Shown here: positions 26,060 to 38,294 of the stretch, piece by piece
How positions within the stretch are numbered: the first letter of the stretch is position 1
Layout of the letters: each line of letters begins with the position of its first letter
From: Datura wrightii
Lineage: Eukaryota > Streptophyta > Magnoliopsida > Solanales > Solanaceae
DNA length: 64,000 nucleotides
Assembly: GCA_035772735.1 (NCBI GenBank)
Contig: JASDFA010000016.1
Coordinates: 177,015,001-177,079,000, forward strand
Direction: 5' to 3'
Notes under the pieces: generated by a model
What the model was told of the DNA's origin: nothing
The model's database searches: none
Seen by the model: only the letters and a program-made list of their open reading frames with translations
Translations under genes and position numbers: made by a program

Positions 26060-26900
26060 CCGGAAGGGAAAAGATGCGGTATCTAGCTATCATATCTGCT
26101 TCGGTTTCTTATGTAGCTCCCTCAACAAGTTTATTTATCCACCAAAATTTTATGGAAGCTACCTCCTTATTCCTCTACTTTAGAATTTGATGATCAAGGA
26201 TCTTAACCAGAATATAGGTATGGCTATCTCTCACCCCAATGCCCTGTTCCAGAATAACTAAAGCTGGATCGCCAATGCACTTTTTCAACAGAGACACATG
26301 AAAAAACTAGATGCACGAAGCTAACTCTACTGGTAGCTCCAACTCATAAGCCACCTTTCCAACTCGTCTCAAAATCCTAGAAGGACCAACATATAGGGGA
26401 CTAAGCTTCCCTTTCTTTTTGAATCTCATAACTCCCTTCATGGGAGACACCTTTAGAAACACCCAATCATCGACTTCAAACTCAAGTTCTCTCCTCCTAA
26501 CATCCATGTATTATTTCTAATGATTCCGAGAGGTTTTCAGCCTTTCCCTAATAAGGTGAACATTTTCCATAGCCTCATGAACTGAATCTGGCCCTATCAA
26601 TATAGCCTCATCTACCTTGAACTATCCGATCGGTAATCTACACCTCCACTTGTAAAGAGCCTCAAATGGAGCCATCTGAATGCTGGAATGATAACTATCA
26701 TTGTAGGCAAACTCAATGAGAGGCAAATGATAATCCCATTTACCCTTAAAATCAATCACACATGCTCTCAACATGTCCTCAAGAGTCTGAATAGTCCGTT
26801 CGGCCTGACCATCTATCTACGGGTGAAAAATTGTGCTAAGCTTCACCTATGTACCGATGCCTCTCTGAAACGACCTCTAAAACTAAGAGGTGAGCTGAAT
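26060..26900 (-). pseudogene. Element A integrase C-terminal part and chromodomain
   Basis: Minus strand. From 26900 downward: the end of the integrase core (HP-IDGQAERTIQTLEDMLRA, containing the catalytic Glu context), FAYNDSYHSSIQMAPFEALY, then an intact frame at 26307-26507 with the C-terminal domain (DDWVFLKVSPMKGVMRF; GKVAYELELP). A chromodomain follows at about 26080-26215 (RNKEVASIKFWW; one tryptophan codon replaced by a stop). The chromodomain defines the element as a chromovirus. LTR H separates this from the earlier part of the integrase. Confidence 0.87.
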
Positions 26901-26905
26901 ACCCC

Positions 26906-29033
26906 TATCACGATCCAAGAGTACACCCGGATCCTAGACACGTGACAAGGAGCCCCGAGAGATCCTAAGTCAACCCATGGCGTGACAATAACACTAATTC
27001 ATTCATAAACAACAGAAAACTTACCTTATCAATCATAAACTAACTGAAAATCGTATTATGAATTGTAAGGGACGACAAAACTGAAATTCATTCATACATG
27101 ACAAAATACTACACATAGGTCTAAAAGCCTCTAATCATAGAAGACGGGTTGAAGGGACAAGACCCCTACTAACCCAAACATTATGAAAACATAAGACAAT
27201 TAAACAAGTCTGAACATGAAGCCCTCAGATCATGAGGACTCACCCCTGGAGATTTAGCGAAATTGAGCACAAACTAGGGACAATGTTGAACCTGCGAACC
27301 AGATCCTGAAAATATATGGGTCAGTACTCGAAAAGTACTGAGTATGTAAGGTATACAAAATAATTCTTAAAAACATAAAAGTTATAGGAGTGGGTACATC
27401 ATAATCATAAAACTGAAATTGTAAGTATATCGTAACGCTCAATATTTCCAAAAATATTCATAAACCCATCAAAGTTATAACATGCGGGTAAAACATTTCA
27501 TAAATCGTAAGTTGAGCCAAAAGAACAAGACTATGCATATTTCAAAATCATGAGGAACAATAGGATATTTCTATAACTGATATACTCCACATGAGCACAC
27601 ATGAAGTCCAACTTGTACGCCTAGTCGGGAGGCCGTTCATACCTTGACAAGGGTATGAACCATGAAAGGTGTGATATCAATCATGAAGGCCCCATAGGGC
27701 ATAGGGGACAGTCACTGAGAAGGTCCCAAACATGATCCTACGGTGGCACGTACTTCTAAGATTCGGGGTGTAACCTGGGCCCAGAACCTACTCAGTGTTA
27801 AGTACTACTCCCAAAATAGGCAACGTGCTCATAGAAATTCATACATAACATGCACGGCTAGTTTAATCGTGAAAATCATACCATGCTTGAAAGTTCATAA
27901 TACTAGCCATGGAATTTGGGCCCCTGAGCCAGTCAAAGACGTAGTTCATAAATCATACACAACATATGGGCATGGCCCAAAATCTTAATCATGCTTGAAA
28001 TGCTTAGTTTATGTGAAACATAATCATGACAACATAAGAAATAGAAAACTTGAAGACATGCTTGAAATTCAAAAATTCGGATTAAGCTTGCGAAATTATC
28101 ATGAACCTGAATTTTACTAAAAGTCCTTCATAATTGGGCATCCATACTTTTAGAGATTTAAATCATAAAATATAGGAAAAACAAGTAAAATCAGCCCAAA
28201 TAAATTCGAAATTCACAAATTTGACATGCTACTATAAGCTCATTTCAAATTTTAAGGAAATCATGAAAATTGATAAAGACCCAAAAAGTTTTGGTAACTT
28301 TAAACATAGAATTAGGGAGAAATTGGGCAGGGACTAAACTACCCATTCAAAACCCCACATACCTGAAAGTTTCGAGACTCTTAACTTCCTTAAAAACCCT
28401 AGGTAGAATCTTGAAGAACCTTTGAAGAAGACACTTGAATCCCTTTCCTCTTTCCTCTCTAATCTTACAAGTATCAAATGAGGTCCATCATGGTTGATTT
28501 TCCCTTAAAAGACCCTACCCCAACCTCAAAACGACATAGTTTAGGTCTTAGGGGTGTAGGAAATTACGAGAAGACCCTTATTAATTAACAGGAAATAACT
28601 GTCAGGAGGTCCTAGCGGACGACCTGACGACTCGTTACCAGGGCACACGATCCGTTGGTTCACCCGTCAAGTACACTGTCTCATTGTTCATGAAAATTTA
28701 ATTGGCTTGGTAACGGCCCTCCTAATGGGTCGTTAGGACTGACGACAACTCATTAGGTACCATCCATTAGTACACTGGATAAGCCTTACTATCTTACTCT
28801 AGGACCACCCCACGACTGACATGATGACTCATGGTGTCTGACCACGACTCGTTACATCTCCCGTAGGGACCCCGAGTCCCTCATCATCCCAGGCCTTCCC
28901 CACGAGTCACTTGACGACTCATTTGGACTCTTCACGAGTTGTTAAGTGAGCTGTTCTGCAACTGCTGCAACATTTTCCAGTTTTTCTCCTGATTCATTTT
29001 CGGACCTGATCCTTGGGTTCCCGGGGTATAACA
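26906..29033 (-). repeat. Solo LTR H inside the integrase of element A
   Basis: Minus-orientation LTR of 2128 bp, TGTTATACCCCGGG ... ATCGTGATA, flanked by exact duplications ACCCC (26901-26905 and 29034-29038). Related in layout to LTR G and the A/B LTRs, with ACGACTCGT motifs at 28627-28635 and 28844-28852 and the TCAGTAC palindrome at 27321-27341. Confidence 0.9.
27321..27341 (-). promoter_or_regulatory. Palindrome TCAGTAC-N7-GTACTGA in LTR H
   Basis: Perfect 7-bp arms with a 7-nt loop. The second, CTATATC-type hairpin of A, B and G is absent here. Confidence 0.7.
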
Positions 29034-29038
29034 ACCCC

Positions 29039-31654
29039 TGTAGGAGATAATGGAAAAAGGAACTCCATGAAACCTAACTAACTCCTAAATGTATAATCTA
29101 GCATAATCCTTGGCTGAATGGGTAGTTTTGACCAGTAAGAAATGCGTTGATTTGGACAACCTGTCCACAATCACCCATATAAAGTCATACTGTCGGCGTG
29201 TACGATGAAACCCTGTAATGAAGTCCATATTGATCCTTTTTCACTTTCAAGTAGGAACGCTAATGTCCTTAAGCATACCTCCAGGTCTCTGATGCTCAAC
29301 TTTCATCTACTGGCAATTCAGACACTTAGCCACAAATTCTATTATGTTCTTTTTCATGCCATTCCACCAATAGACTTTCCGTAGATCATGGTACATCTTA
29401 GTGGTACTTGGATAAATAGAGTATTGAGATCCATGACCCTCGCTCAACATTCGCTCTCTCAAGTCATCTAAAGCCGGTACATTCAATCGGCCCTGATATA
29501 GGAGTATTAGAGTACACCATCTCCCTCTTGGGAGAAAACCTCTACTTTCTGATTCTAGACTACTTCCTTCAACTTCACTAGGATAGGATCCTTATCTTTC
29601 CTTGCTTTCAATTCTGCCACCAATGAAGATTCTGACCCATTCTGAACAATAACACCACCATCTGACGAATCTATAAAGCGAACTCTTAAACGAGCAAGCC
29701 TATGGACATCCTTCACCAACTCCTTTCTCTCACTCTCGACATGGGACACACTCTCCATACACAGCCTACTAAGATCATCCACCACTACATTGGCCTTGAC
29801 CGAATAATAAAGGACAGTCTTTTCATAGTCCTTGAGAAGCTCTAGCCATCTTCTTTGTCGCAAATTTAGGTCCTTCTGAGTAAACATATACTGAAATCTC
29901 TTGTGGTCCATGAACACATCCACATGCACCCCATACAAATAGTGCCTCCAAATCTTTAAGGTAATCACCACAGCTACCAACTCTAGATCAAGTGTCGAAT
30001 AATTCTTCTCATGAGCCTTATCTCAAGGCATTCGAAATGACCTTACCATGCTACATCAACCCATAACCAACACCAACTCTAGAGGCATACAATACACAAT
30101 GAAACCATTTGTGCCCTCTGGTAGGGTCAACATTGGGGTTGAAGTGTGTTGAGTCTTTAACTCTTGAAAACTCTTCTCACAAGCCTCTGACCACTAAAAT
30201 TTAACCTTATTTTGGTTCAACTTGGTCAACGGTGCTGCAATGGATGAAAATCCCTCTATGAACCTCCTGTAGTAGCCAGCTAAACTCAAAAAGCTCCTAA
30301 TATTAGTGGGGCTGACAGGTCTAGGCCAATTCTTTACCATTTTTATCTTTTGAGAGTCCACCTGCACACCCTCACTAGATACCACATGACCCAAGAATGC
30401 TATTGAGTCCAGCCAAAACTCACACTTACCAAATTTAGCAAACAAATGATGATCCTTGAGAGTCTACAACACAATCCTTAAATGAGCAACATGCTCCTCC
30501 TCACTTCGAGAGTATATGATAATATCATTTGTGAAGACAATCACGGACATATCCAAATAATACTTGAACACCCTGTTCATCAAATTCATAAAGCTACAGG
30601 AGCATTTGTTAGTCCTAAGGACATAACTACGAACTTATAGTGACCATATCGAGTCCTGAAGGCTGTCTTCGGAATGTCACTCTCCCTAACTCTGAGCTCC
30701 TGATAGTTGGATCTGAGATCTATCTTTGAGAAGCACTTAGCACCTTGAAGCTAGTCAAATAGTTCATCAATCCTGGGGAAGGGATACTTAATCTTGATTA
30801 TGACCTTGTTTAACTACCGATAATTAATGTACATCCTAAGAGAACTATCCTTCTTTCGAACAAAGAGAACTAAAGAACCCTATGGGGACTTACTAGGCCT
30901 GATGAAACCCTTACCTAGGAGATCTTTCAACTGTTCTTTCAACTTCTTTAGCTCGGTTGGAGCCATTCTATAAGGAGGAATGGATGTGGGTTGCATATCA
31001 GGGAGAAGATCAATACCAAAGTCAATCTTCTATCCGGGAGGGACTCCTAGTAGATCATCTGGGAACACCTCCGGATACTCACATACAACAAGAACTGACT
31101 GAAGATTTGGGGTCACGTAGAATCTTTGACCCAAACTAGATGGCATACAAACCCCTTGGAGATCATCTTTCCGGCCTTAAGATAGAAAATAAAGTGACCT
31201 ACAGGCACAACTGAACTACCCTTCCGCTCTAGGATTGGTTCATCCGAAAAATGAAACTCTACCATACGGGTTCTACAATTAAGCGAAGCATAACAAGTAT
31301 GTAACCAATCCATACCAAATATAACATCAATGTTGGTCAATCTAACTCCTCTAAGTCAGCTGAGGTGACTTTTTGAAGAACCTTGACGGGGTAATTTCTG
31401 TATACCCATCGAGCTAAAACTGACTCATGACAGGAGTAGAGACTAAGAAGGATTCTGATATGATTTTGGGATTGACACCGAAAGTAACAGTAATATAAGG
31501 AGTCATGAAAGATAATATATCCCCCGTATCTAACAATGCATAAATATCAAGATGAAATGGTTGTAACAGACCAGTGACTATATCAAGTGAACCCTCCTGC
31601 TCCTGATGAGATGAAAGTGTGTAGAACCTGTTCTGGCGCTGTCTGCCACTTGCA
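29039..31654 (-). pseudogene. Element A pol: protease, reverse transcriptase, RNase H, integrase N-terminal part
   Basis: Minus strand, 31654 downward. Protease: YALLDTGDILSF (31530-31565 region) and FGMDWLHTCYASLNCR (31260-31320). Reverse transcriptase, about 30960-30190: APTELKKLKEQLKDLLGKGF, then FKTD-to-SKIDLRSNYQ, then VIVFTNDIIIYS, where the catalytic FxDD reads FTND, then CEFWLDSIAFLGHVVS and GYYRRFIEGFSSIAAPLTKL. RNase H, 29980-29700: DVFMDHKRFQYMFTQKDLNL, VVVDDLSR. Integrase zinc-binding region and start of the core, about 29540-29040: YHDLRKVYWW-type and QVKVEHQRPGG-type sequence, with stops. Gene order is that of a chromovirus. Frames are broken at several points. Confidence 0.88.
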
Positions 31655-34271
31655 TGAAACACTCCAAAGTTTTCTAAGACTAGACCCTAGATTTGAAATT
31701 TGACCATGCAGAGAAAACTAGAAAATACCCTCAAAACAAGCCTCAATATGACTCGTAGGAGAATTTTATGAGTCGTACCAAGGACCCATAGTGTGAAGTC
31801 CTAAAAGTTCAACAGAAGTTTAGTAAGAATGACGAGTGGATACTATGATTCATATCTATATTATACAATTCGTACTGATGGTCATAGTAGGGGAAAATTA
31901 GAGAAATGCTCAGGAAATCTTGGGTAACCATAATCCATGGTATAGCCCGTGGTAAGGTGGTACGAGCCATTGTTGGTAATCATGGAAGAAGCTCCAGGGA
32001 ATGAACAATTTGGCTTGGGAGGTACAAGCAACATGTAAGGGATCGTAGGACCATGGTACGTATTGTACTGACCAGTCGTGAAAAAATACAGAGAAGAGGT
32101 TAGGAAATTATAGGAAAACCACGAGCCAAGGTACGACTCGTGATAGGCAGGTATAGATCGTAGCATCCATTTGTGATTGGAGTTTTAGAGAAATGTTCAA
32201 AAGGCTTTAAGGAAACTACGAATCATGGTAAGACCCGTAGTAAGATCTAATGGATCGTGGTAGACTTTCGTGGAAAGCTTCAGAGAATGGTGTTGAGTAG
32301 GGCCCCTAACCATGGACGCTGGTACGGATCATATGATCCTGGTACGAATCGTAGGCTGAGTCGTACCACCCGATAAGCAAAAAATTTAATAACAGTTTCG
32401 AAGGGTAATTTTATAATTTTCTATGCATTTAACTCCTAACCTAGATTGTTTTAGGATTCTTTTGGGATAAATCAAAGAGATTTTCCTAGCCCAATCCCTC
32501 ATTCTCCTCAAAACCCTCCATAAGTCATCTTCTCCCTTCTTCTCTCAAGGCTCAAGAACTAGGGTTTCCTCTCCACAGCGCAGCAACCTCAAGATCTTAC
32601 GAGGGATCCTTCAACTAGGTATGTGAGACTTCAACAAGGATCTTCTTTCCTCCTTGTGTCCTAATTTATGTCTGAAACCCTAGCTACTTTGATTCCCTAG
32701 TAAAGCATGTCTTAGGGTTTCCATTTTATGAATGATTTCTCTCATGTCTTCCATGACTGTCAAGGTCCTCATGATAAATAGCACATGATGTTCATGATTT
32801 CACTCTCAATTGCATGATGAATTCCCATGATTAGATATTAGCATGTTTCCCCATAATTCGGCCCATGAATTAGCTTGTTTTCGAAAATATGGTCCGTTTG
32901 AGATATATGACATGAATTCAGTACATATGATTTACACTATATTAGGACTTATGATTTTCATGAACTGTTTATGATTTTCTAGACTCTCGGGCCTCTTGCT
33001 AGTAGAAAGTAGCCCTGACCAGCCTCTTATGAATTCAGTATGATCCGCATATATATATGGTTCTTTATACTCTCAAGCCTCTTTCTAGTAGAAAGTATCC
33101 CTGACTAGTCTTAGAACATCAGTTATGAGTCCTCAGTATTAGTATGTCATGGTCCTTTAGGTTTCGGGGACTCTTGCTAGATAAAGTGGTTCCGACTAAT
33201 CTTAGGACATCAGCTTCATATTTATCAGTTAAATTATCCCTATGTTCTGTTGGGAGTAGTACTTAGCACCGAGTAGGCCAGGGTTCTAGTGTATCCAGGT
33301 CTCAAAACTATGTGCTACCGTCGGATAAAAGATTCTCAATAGTAGAGAATATTTCCCTTAGCTTGAGGAATATGGGATCCTTATTATTTGAGAGTGTCTC
33401 CCTTGCCTTAATGGACGCATACAGGGGTTATCATTATTAGAGGTTGTCTCCCTGAGTTCACGAGTAAAATCAAGCCAGTAAGAGTTCTTACCTTTGGCAA
33501 GGTATGAACACCCAATAAAGGTTACAGGTCAGGCTCCATGAGGCTCACATTGGAGCTTGCAGTTAATAGTCTCTCCCACAGTGCTGTTCAGTATGGATGT
33601 TCAGCTACAAATCTTAGTTTAGTTTTAGTGCATGTACATGACTCTTGTAAATCCGTTTTACTTGTATTTTATTTAATTATTTTCAAACTAGCATATCATG
33701 TCAATATCTATGCATCTCAGATAGGTTCATCGTACTTCACCTCAGTTATGCATTCAGATCAGTCTTTCTCAGCATACTAGCATGTTTCTAGTTTCAGTTA
33801 CATTTCCCATATACTCAGTATATTTCAAGTACTGACTGCATACTTTAAGTACTATATCATTTTATGATATAGATCTATATATTCAGACTTAGCCCCGCGG
33901 TTAGATATGTTGCATATTCTATCAGCTGACATTGGTGAGTCCTCATCTTCCCAGGATGGGAGCTATGTTTTTTTCCTTAATTTAGCATTGTTCTAGTTTC
34001 AGATTTTGGAGTTAGTTGGGGGCTTGTCCTAGTAGCTCATTAGATTAGTAGAGGCTTTCAGACAATGTAGTGTTAGTTCTCAGCTTATGAATCATCATTT
34101 TTATTAAACTATGTCCTTATTTCACGCTCAGTTAATTTCAGTTAGCTTTCGCCTAGATATGCTTGATTAGCTGTTGTTACATTTTGATTATGATACGTCA
34201 TGGGTTAGATTGGAGCCATTCATGGTTCTAGGCACCGTGTCTCGATCCGTGCCTATGTTCGGTTCGTGACA
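31655..34271 (+). repeat. 5' LTR of element B
   Basis: Begins TGAAACACTCCAAAG and ends GGTTCGTGACA, 2617 bp. The first ~930 bp match 36591-37589 closely. U3 carries TACGACTCGTG-type motifs (for example 32133-32141). Confidence 0.88.
33815..33872 (+). promoter_or_regulatory. Paired hairpins in LTR B
   Basis: TCAGTAT-N7-GTACTGA (33815-33835, one mismatch), 16 nt, then CTATATC-N7-GATATAG (33852-33872, perfect). Confidence 0.72.
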
Positions 34272-34275
34272 AACT

Positions 34276-34287
34276 TGATATCAGAGC
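34276..34287 (+). other. Primer binding site of element B (initiator tRNA-Met)
   Basis: TGATATCAGAGC, one mismatch to TGGTATCAGAGC, four bases after the LTR. In A the equivalent site (about 38280-38294, minus) is shortened, but the following AAAGGTTTAG is kept. Confidence 0.8.
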
Positions 34288-34487
34288 AAAGGTTTAGAGT
34301 GTCCTAGAGTATCTGAAAGCTGCTTCAAGTAGAGTCTTTTTCATGGGTGTGAAGCGCGCCACACATATGAGGAAGAGGCTATAAGACATTCTTAGGAAAA
34401 TTCCCTTTCTTTATGATTATTATCATGCGTAGAGAGTGAAAATCTACAAGTCCCTCTTCTAACTCATGCTTTACGCATTCACAGACA

Positions 34488-35583
34488 ATGCCTCCCAGAT
34501 GATAAATGGAAGGAGAAATGGTACTGGGAACCATCCAGCACACCAGCCCCGGCATACCTAATGAATGAGCAAGTTACCCGTGCAGAGTTTCGAACTGCAT
34601 TTCAGGTGTTGGCGCAGACTGTCATAGCATAGGCCAACCATTAGGAAGTGGCACCCATGAACCCTAACGGGAATGTCAGGGCGGCAAGAGTGCGAGATTT
34701 CATTAGAATGAACCCACTGGAATTCTTTGGATTGAAGGTGGATGAGGATCCACATGAGTTCATAGAGGAGATTCAGAAGATCACCCAGATTATGGGGCGA
34801 CTGGTGAGGAAAGTGCAGACTTACTATCAGCTGAAGAGGGTTGCACATATTTCAGACAATGGAAGGAAGGTCGTAGGGCAGGTGCAGCTCTGATGAGTTG
34901 GGGCGAATTTGTGTCAGCCTCCTTGTACAGGTTCTTTCCTCAAGAGTTGAGGGATGAGAAAGCAGCCAAGTTCGTCAACCTGAAGTAGAACAACATGACC
35001 GTTTGGGATTATGCTTTGGAGTTTATCGGATTGTCTAAGTATGCACCGAAGATGGTGGCCGATCCGAGGGCTCACATGAGCAGGTTTGAGATTTAGTGGT
35101 TAAGGAGTGTAGGACCGCGATTCTTATCAGTGACATAGACATTTCTAGACTCATGATCCATGCTCAACAGATTGAAGAGGAAAAGTTAAAGGAGTTGGAA
35201 GGGAGAGCAAGAGAGCAAGGATAGGGGACTCGGAGTATTTCTAGCAGAGGAAGAGTGGTGGACCTCATTCCCAGTCCCGTCATAGGTAATCAGCCCCAGC
35301 ACCATCTACAGCCAGTGTTCCATACAGACCCAAGGTAAGGGAGATTACATACCCAGCTTGCAAGAACTGTGGAAAGAACCATTTGGGAGAGTGCATGGCT
35401 AGTTTAGGCGCTTGCTTTTAGTATGGCAAGCTGGCCACAAACTCAAGGATTTCCCAACAGCTAAGCAAGGTGAAGGTAGAGCCCCAACCACCTCTTTAGT
35501 AGCTCCAACAGCCCATCCATCTCAGCAGGGCACATCAGTTAGTACGGGTAGTGGACAACGTCAAGACCACTTCTATGCCCTGT
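34488..35583 (+). pseudogene. Element B gag
   Basis: Chromovirus capsid-type Gag. The start ATG at 34488 (MPPR) is followed almost at once by a stop. Recognisable blocks: QVTRAEFRTAFQVLAQT; RVRDFIRMNPLEFFGLKVDE (open frame 34648-34893); WGEFVSASLYRFFPQELRDE; LSKYAPKMVADPRAHMSRF; HAQQIEEEKLK-like; a zinc-knuckle region near 35355-35450 whose cysteines are only partly kept (CKNCGK-like in one frame); ending DHFYAL-stop at 35583. Several frameshifts and stops. The gag of A on the opposite strand is its relative. Confidence 0.82.
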
Positions 35584-36575
35584 AATCATGTTAGGATCGG
35601 GGAAACTCGCTAGAAATAGTCACAGGTATGTTATGATATTTTCATGCTGATCCTTACATATCGTTAGACCCAGGAATCGCAGTATAAGGTATAAAACCCT
35701 CTTTGCATCCTAATGTAAGATTTGTCCAAGGATGGTATGATATGATTATAAGTGTGAAGCCTTCAGTGATAATTGCAGGGCGAATGGAAATTCAGTAGTT
35801 AGTGATATAGCCCAGCCTTAAGAAAGGATCCAAGAGCCTTAGAATGATGACTTTAAGCTAAGGAGAAGATGATAAGTTAAAAGGCCAAGTCAAGACTTGA
35901 GTGCTCTAGTAGAGAGGTTCCAGAAATAGCAGCTATGGGATGTCAATCCTTTCCTATTCAGATGTTTTTCATTATGTTTCAATCGACTCTACATTCTACT
36001 CATGCTTATGTTTAGATTCCCAGGATTATAGATGACCACTTCAGACAGTGATCCCAGTCGTACTCCATAAATTCATAAGCCTCAGCTCCATGATGTGAAA
36101 CTCATTAGGTATGTAAACTCATGTCTCCTAGTATGCTTAGCTCTATAGACTCAATGGTTAGAATTTTCCTTAACGGCTCAGCAGATCAAGTTACTTCATG
36201 TATGTGCTCAGTTTAGATGTTGTGAATGATTCGTGCTTACGATTTCCTGACTCTCAGTCAGATCAGATACCATGATAGCTAATCAGATATCAGAAGGCAG
36301 TTCAGGATTCATAACTCTATCCTTGCCAGCTTGGTTCTAGTTTGAGGAAATAGTTCCTCCTCAATACTCTACCTAGCTCCATGCCAATTTCATGTCCCTT
36401 AGTTCTTCTCATGTCTTAGCATACATGTATGATCCGCGAATTCAGTTTAGTTATGTATCTCAGTTCAGAGTCAGTCACTCCATCCATATTCAGCCCATAT
36501 CATTTAGTTTTGGGATTTGCAGCTCTTTCCCTGTCTTTTCAGCTCCATTAGTCTCCATTTGAGGAAAAAATGTTT
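35584..36575 (+). other. Element B: protease trace and 3' non-coding region
   Basis: 35600-35790 shows a faint protease start in one frame (SLDPGIAV; PSLHPNVRFVQGWYDM). No reverse transcriptase, RNase H or integrase follows. The rest is non-coding and leads into the polypurine tract. Confidence 0.6.
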
Positions 36576-36590
36576 CCAAGGGGGAGATAA
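36576..36590 (+). other. Polypurine tract of element B
   Basis: CCAAGGGGGAGATAA immediately before the 3' LTR, identical in core to that of A. Confidence 0.88.
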
Positions 36591-37589
36591 TATAACACCC
36601 AAAAGTTTTCTAAGACTAAACCCTTTATTTGAAGTTTGACCACGCAGAGAAAACTAGAAAATGCCCTCAGAACGAGCCTCAGTACGACTCTTAGAAGGAT
36701 TGCATGAGTCGTACCAAGGACCTATAGTGTGAAGTCTTGAAAGTTTAATAGAAGTTTAGAAAGAACCGTGAGTAGATCCTATGATTCGTATCTAGATTGT
36801 AGGATTCATAGTGATGGTCGTAGTAGCACAGAGAAATGCTTAGGAAATCTTGGGTAACCACGATCCATGGTACGACTCATGGTAAGGTGGTACAAGCCGC
36901 TGTTGGTGTTCATGGTAGGAGGTCCAGAGAATGAACAATTTGGCTTGGGAGGTACGAGCAACATGTAACAAATCGTAGGATCATGGTATGAATCGTACTG
37001 ACCAGTCATGAAAAAATTCAGAGAAGAGATCAGGAAATTTTGGGAAAACCATGAGCCAAGGTACGACTGGTGTAGGCGGGTACGAATCGTACCATCTAGT
37101 CGTGATTGGAGTTTTAGAAAAATGTTCAAAAGGCTTTTAGGAAAATAAAAGGTCATGGCAAGACCCATAGTAAGATCTCACGTATCGTGGTAGACTTCCT
37201 TGGAAAACTTCAGAGAATGGTGTTGAGCAGGGCCCTTAACCACGAACGCCAGTACGGATCGTATGATCATGGAACGATTCATAAGTTGAGTTGTACCACT
37301 TGACGGGCAAAATTTTTAATAACAACCTCTAAGGGTATTTTTATAATTTTCTATACTTTTAACTCTTAAACTAGATTGTTTTAGGCTTCCCTTGGGATGA
37401 ATTAAAGAGATTTTCCTAGCCCAATCCCTCATTATCCTCAAAACCCTTCATAAGTCATCTTCTCCCTTCTTCTCTCAAGGCTCAAGAACTAGGGTTTCCA
37501 CTCCAAGGTGCAGCAACTTCAAGATCTTTGGAGGGATCCTTCAATCAGGTATGTGGGACTTCAAAAAGGATCTTCTTTCCTCCTTATGT
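36591..37589 (+). repeat. 3' LTR of element B, truncated
   Basis: Begins TATAACACCCAAAAG and follows the 5' LTR up to the CTTTCCTCCTTATGTT block. It then passes abruptly into minus-strand gag of element A. About 1.7 kb of LTR is missing. Confidence 0.85.
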
Positions 37590-38153
37590 TCTCAACTCTC
37601 GGGGGAGGAATCTATCCAAGAAAGCCATAATGAACTCATCCCAACCAATGGGGACTGCACCCACTCCCATGCTCTCTTTCCATTGCCTGAACCATATATG
37701 AGCAATTCCCTTGAGCTGATAAGGCCAAGTCTACACTATCCTTTCTTGCAGCACCCATAACCTGCGTAATCTTCTAGACTCCTCGATAAACTCCTGTGGA
37801 TCTTTGTCCACTTTTGACCCATGAAACTTAGGTGAGTTCATCCTGATGAAGTTTTGCACCCTGGCCGCCGCCGCATTCCTATTTTTCTTATGAGCCACAG
37901 CCTACTGGTTAACCTAGGCAATCATGGCATGTGCTAACATTTGAAATGCAGCCCTGAACTCTGCCTGAGTAACCTATTTCGGCGAGGGATTAGTGGGAGC
38001 TAGTGGGGCTGGTTGATTCCGATCTCCATTGTCATTGCCATGGCTATTTCCATTGTCATTTCTTATTCTATTGACTCGACGGGGATACATATTTCTACAA
38101 ACGCGTATAGCATAAGTTAGAGGAGTAGATAGAGGTACTTCATTGCACGACAT
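37590..38153 (-). pseudogene. Element A gag, N-terminal two thirds
   Basis: Minus-strand Gag starting at an ATG at 38153 (MSCNEVPLSTPLTYAIR). It continues through RRVNRIRNDNGNSHGNDNGD, QAEFRAAFQMLAHAM, RVQNFIRMNSPKFHGSKVDK, PYQLKGIAHIWFRQWKE and VPIGWDEFIMAFLDRF, with three stops. It is the standard chromovirus capsid region. It breaks off at 37590 where the truncated LTR of B begins, so the zinc-knuckle part is missing. Confidence 0.85.
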
Positions 38154-38294
38154 AATTCATGAAAAAAGGAAAATTTCCTAAAACGTCTCTTTGTCTCTTC
38201 CCCATAAGTGGAGCACGCTTTACACCTATCAAAAATACTCTACTTAACGCGGCTTTCGGACACTCTAGGACATACCTAAACCTTTGACAAACTT
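38154..38294 (-). other. Leader of element A with eroded primer binding site
   Basis: Between 5' LTR and gag. Minus strand begins AGTTTGTCAAAGGTTTAGG; compared with B (AACTTGATATCAGAGCAAAGG) most of the tRNA-Met complement has been deleted. Confidence 0.6.

Larger units (their letters stand above)
31655..37589 (+). mobile_element. Element B: deletion-derivative chromovirus inserted in element A
   Basis: Plus-strand element: complete 5' LTR (31655-34271), primer site, decayed gag, a trace of protease, about 0.9 kb of non-coding sequence, polypurine tract, and a 3' LTR truncated at about 37589. Reverse transcriptase, RNase H and integrase are missing, so it could only have moved in trans. It sits between gag and protease of A. 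A's gag C-terminal region (zinc knuckle) is also absent at the right junction, so a deletion removed both the end of B and part of A. No matching target duplication is therefore available (left flank TTGCA). Confidence 0.85.

Noticed and set aside
34276..34292. tRNA-like sequence TGATATCAGAGC
   Set aside because: It is the primer binding site of element B, complementary to the tRNA 3' end, not a tRNA gene. No cloverleaf present.
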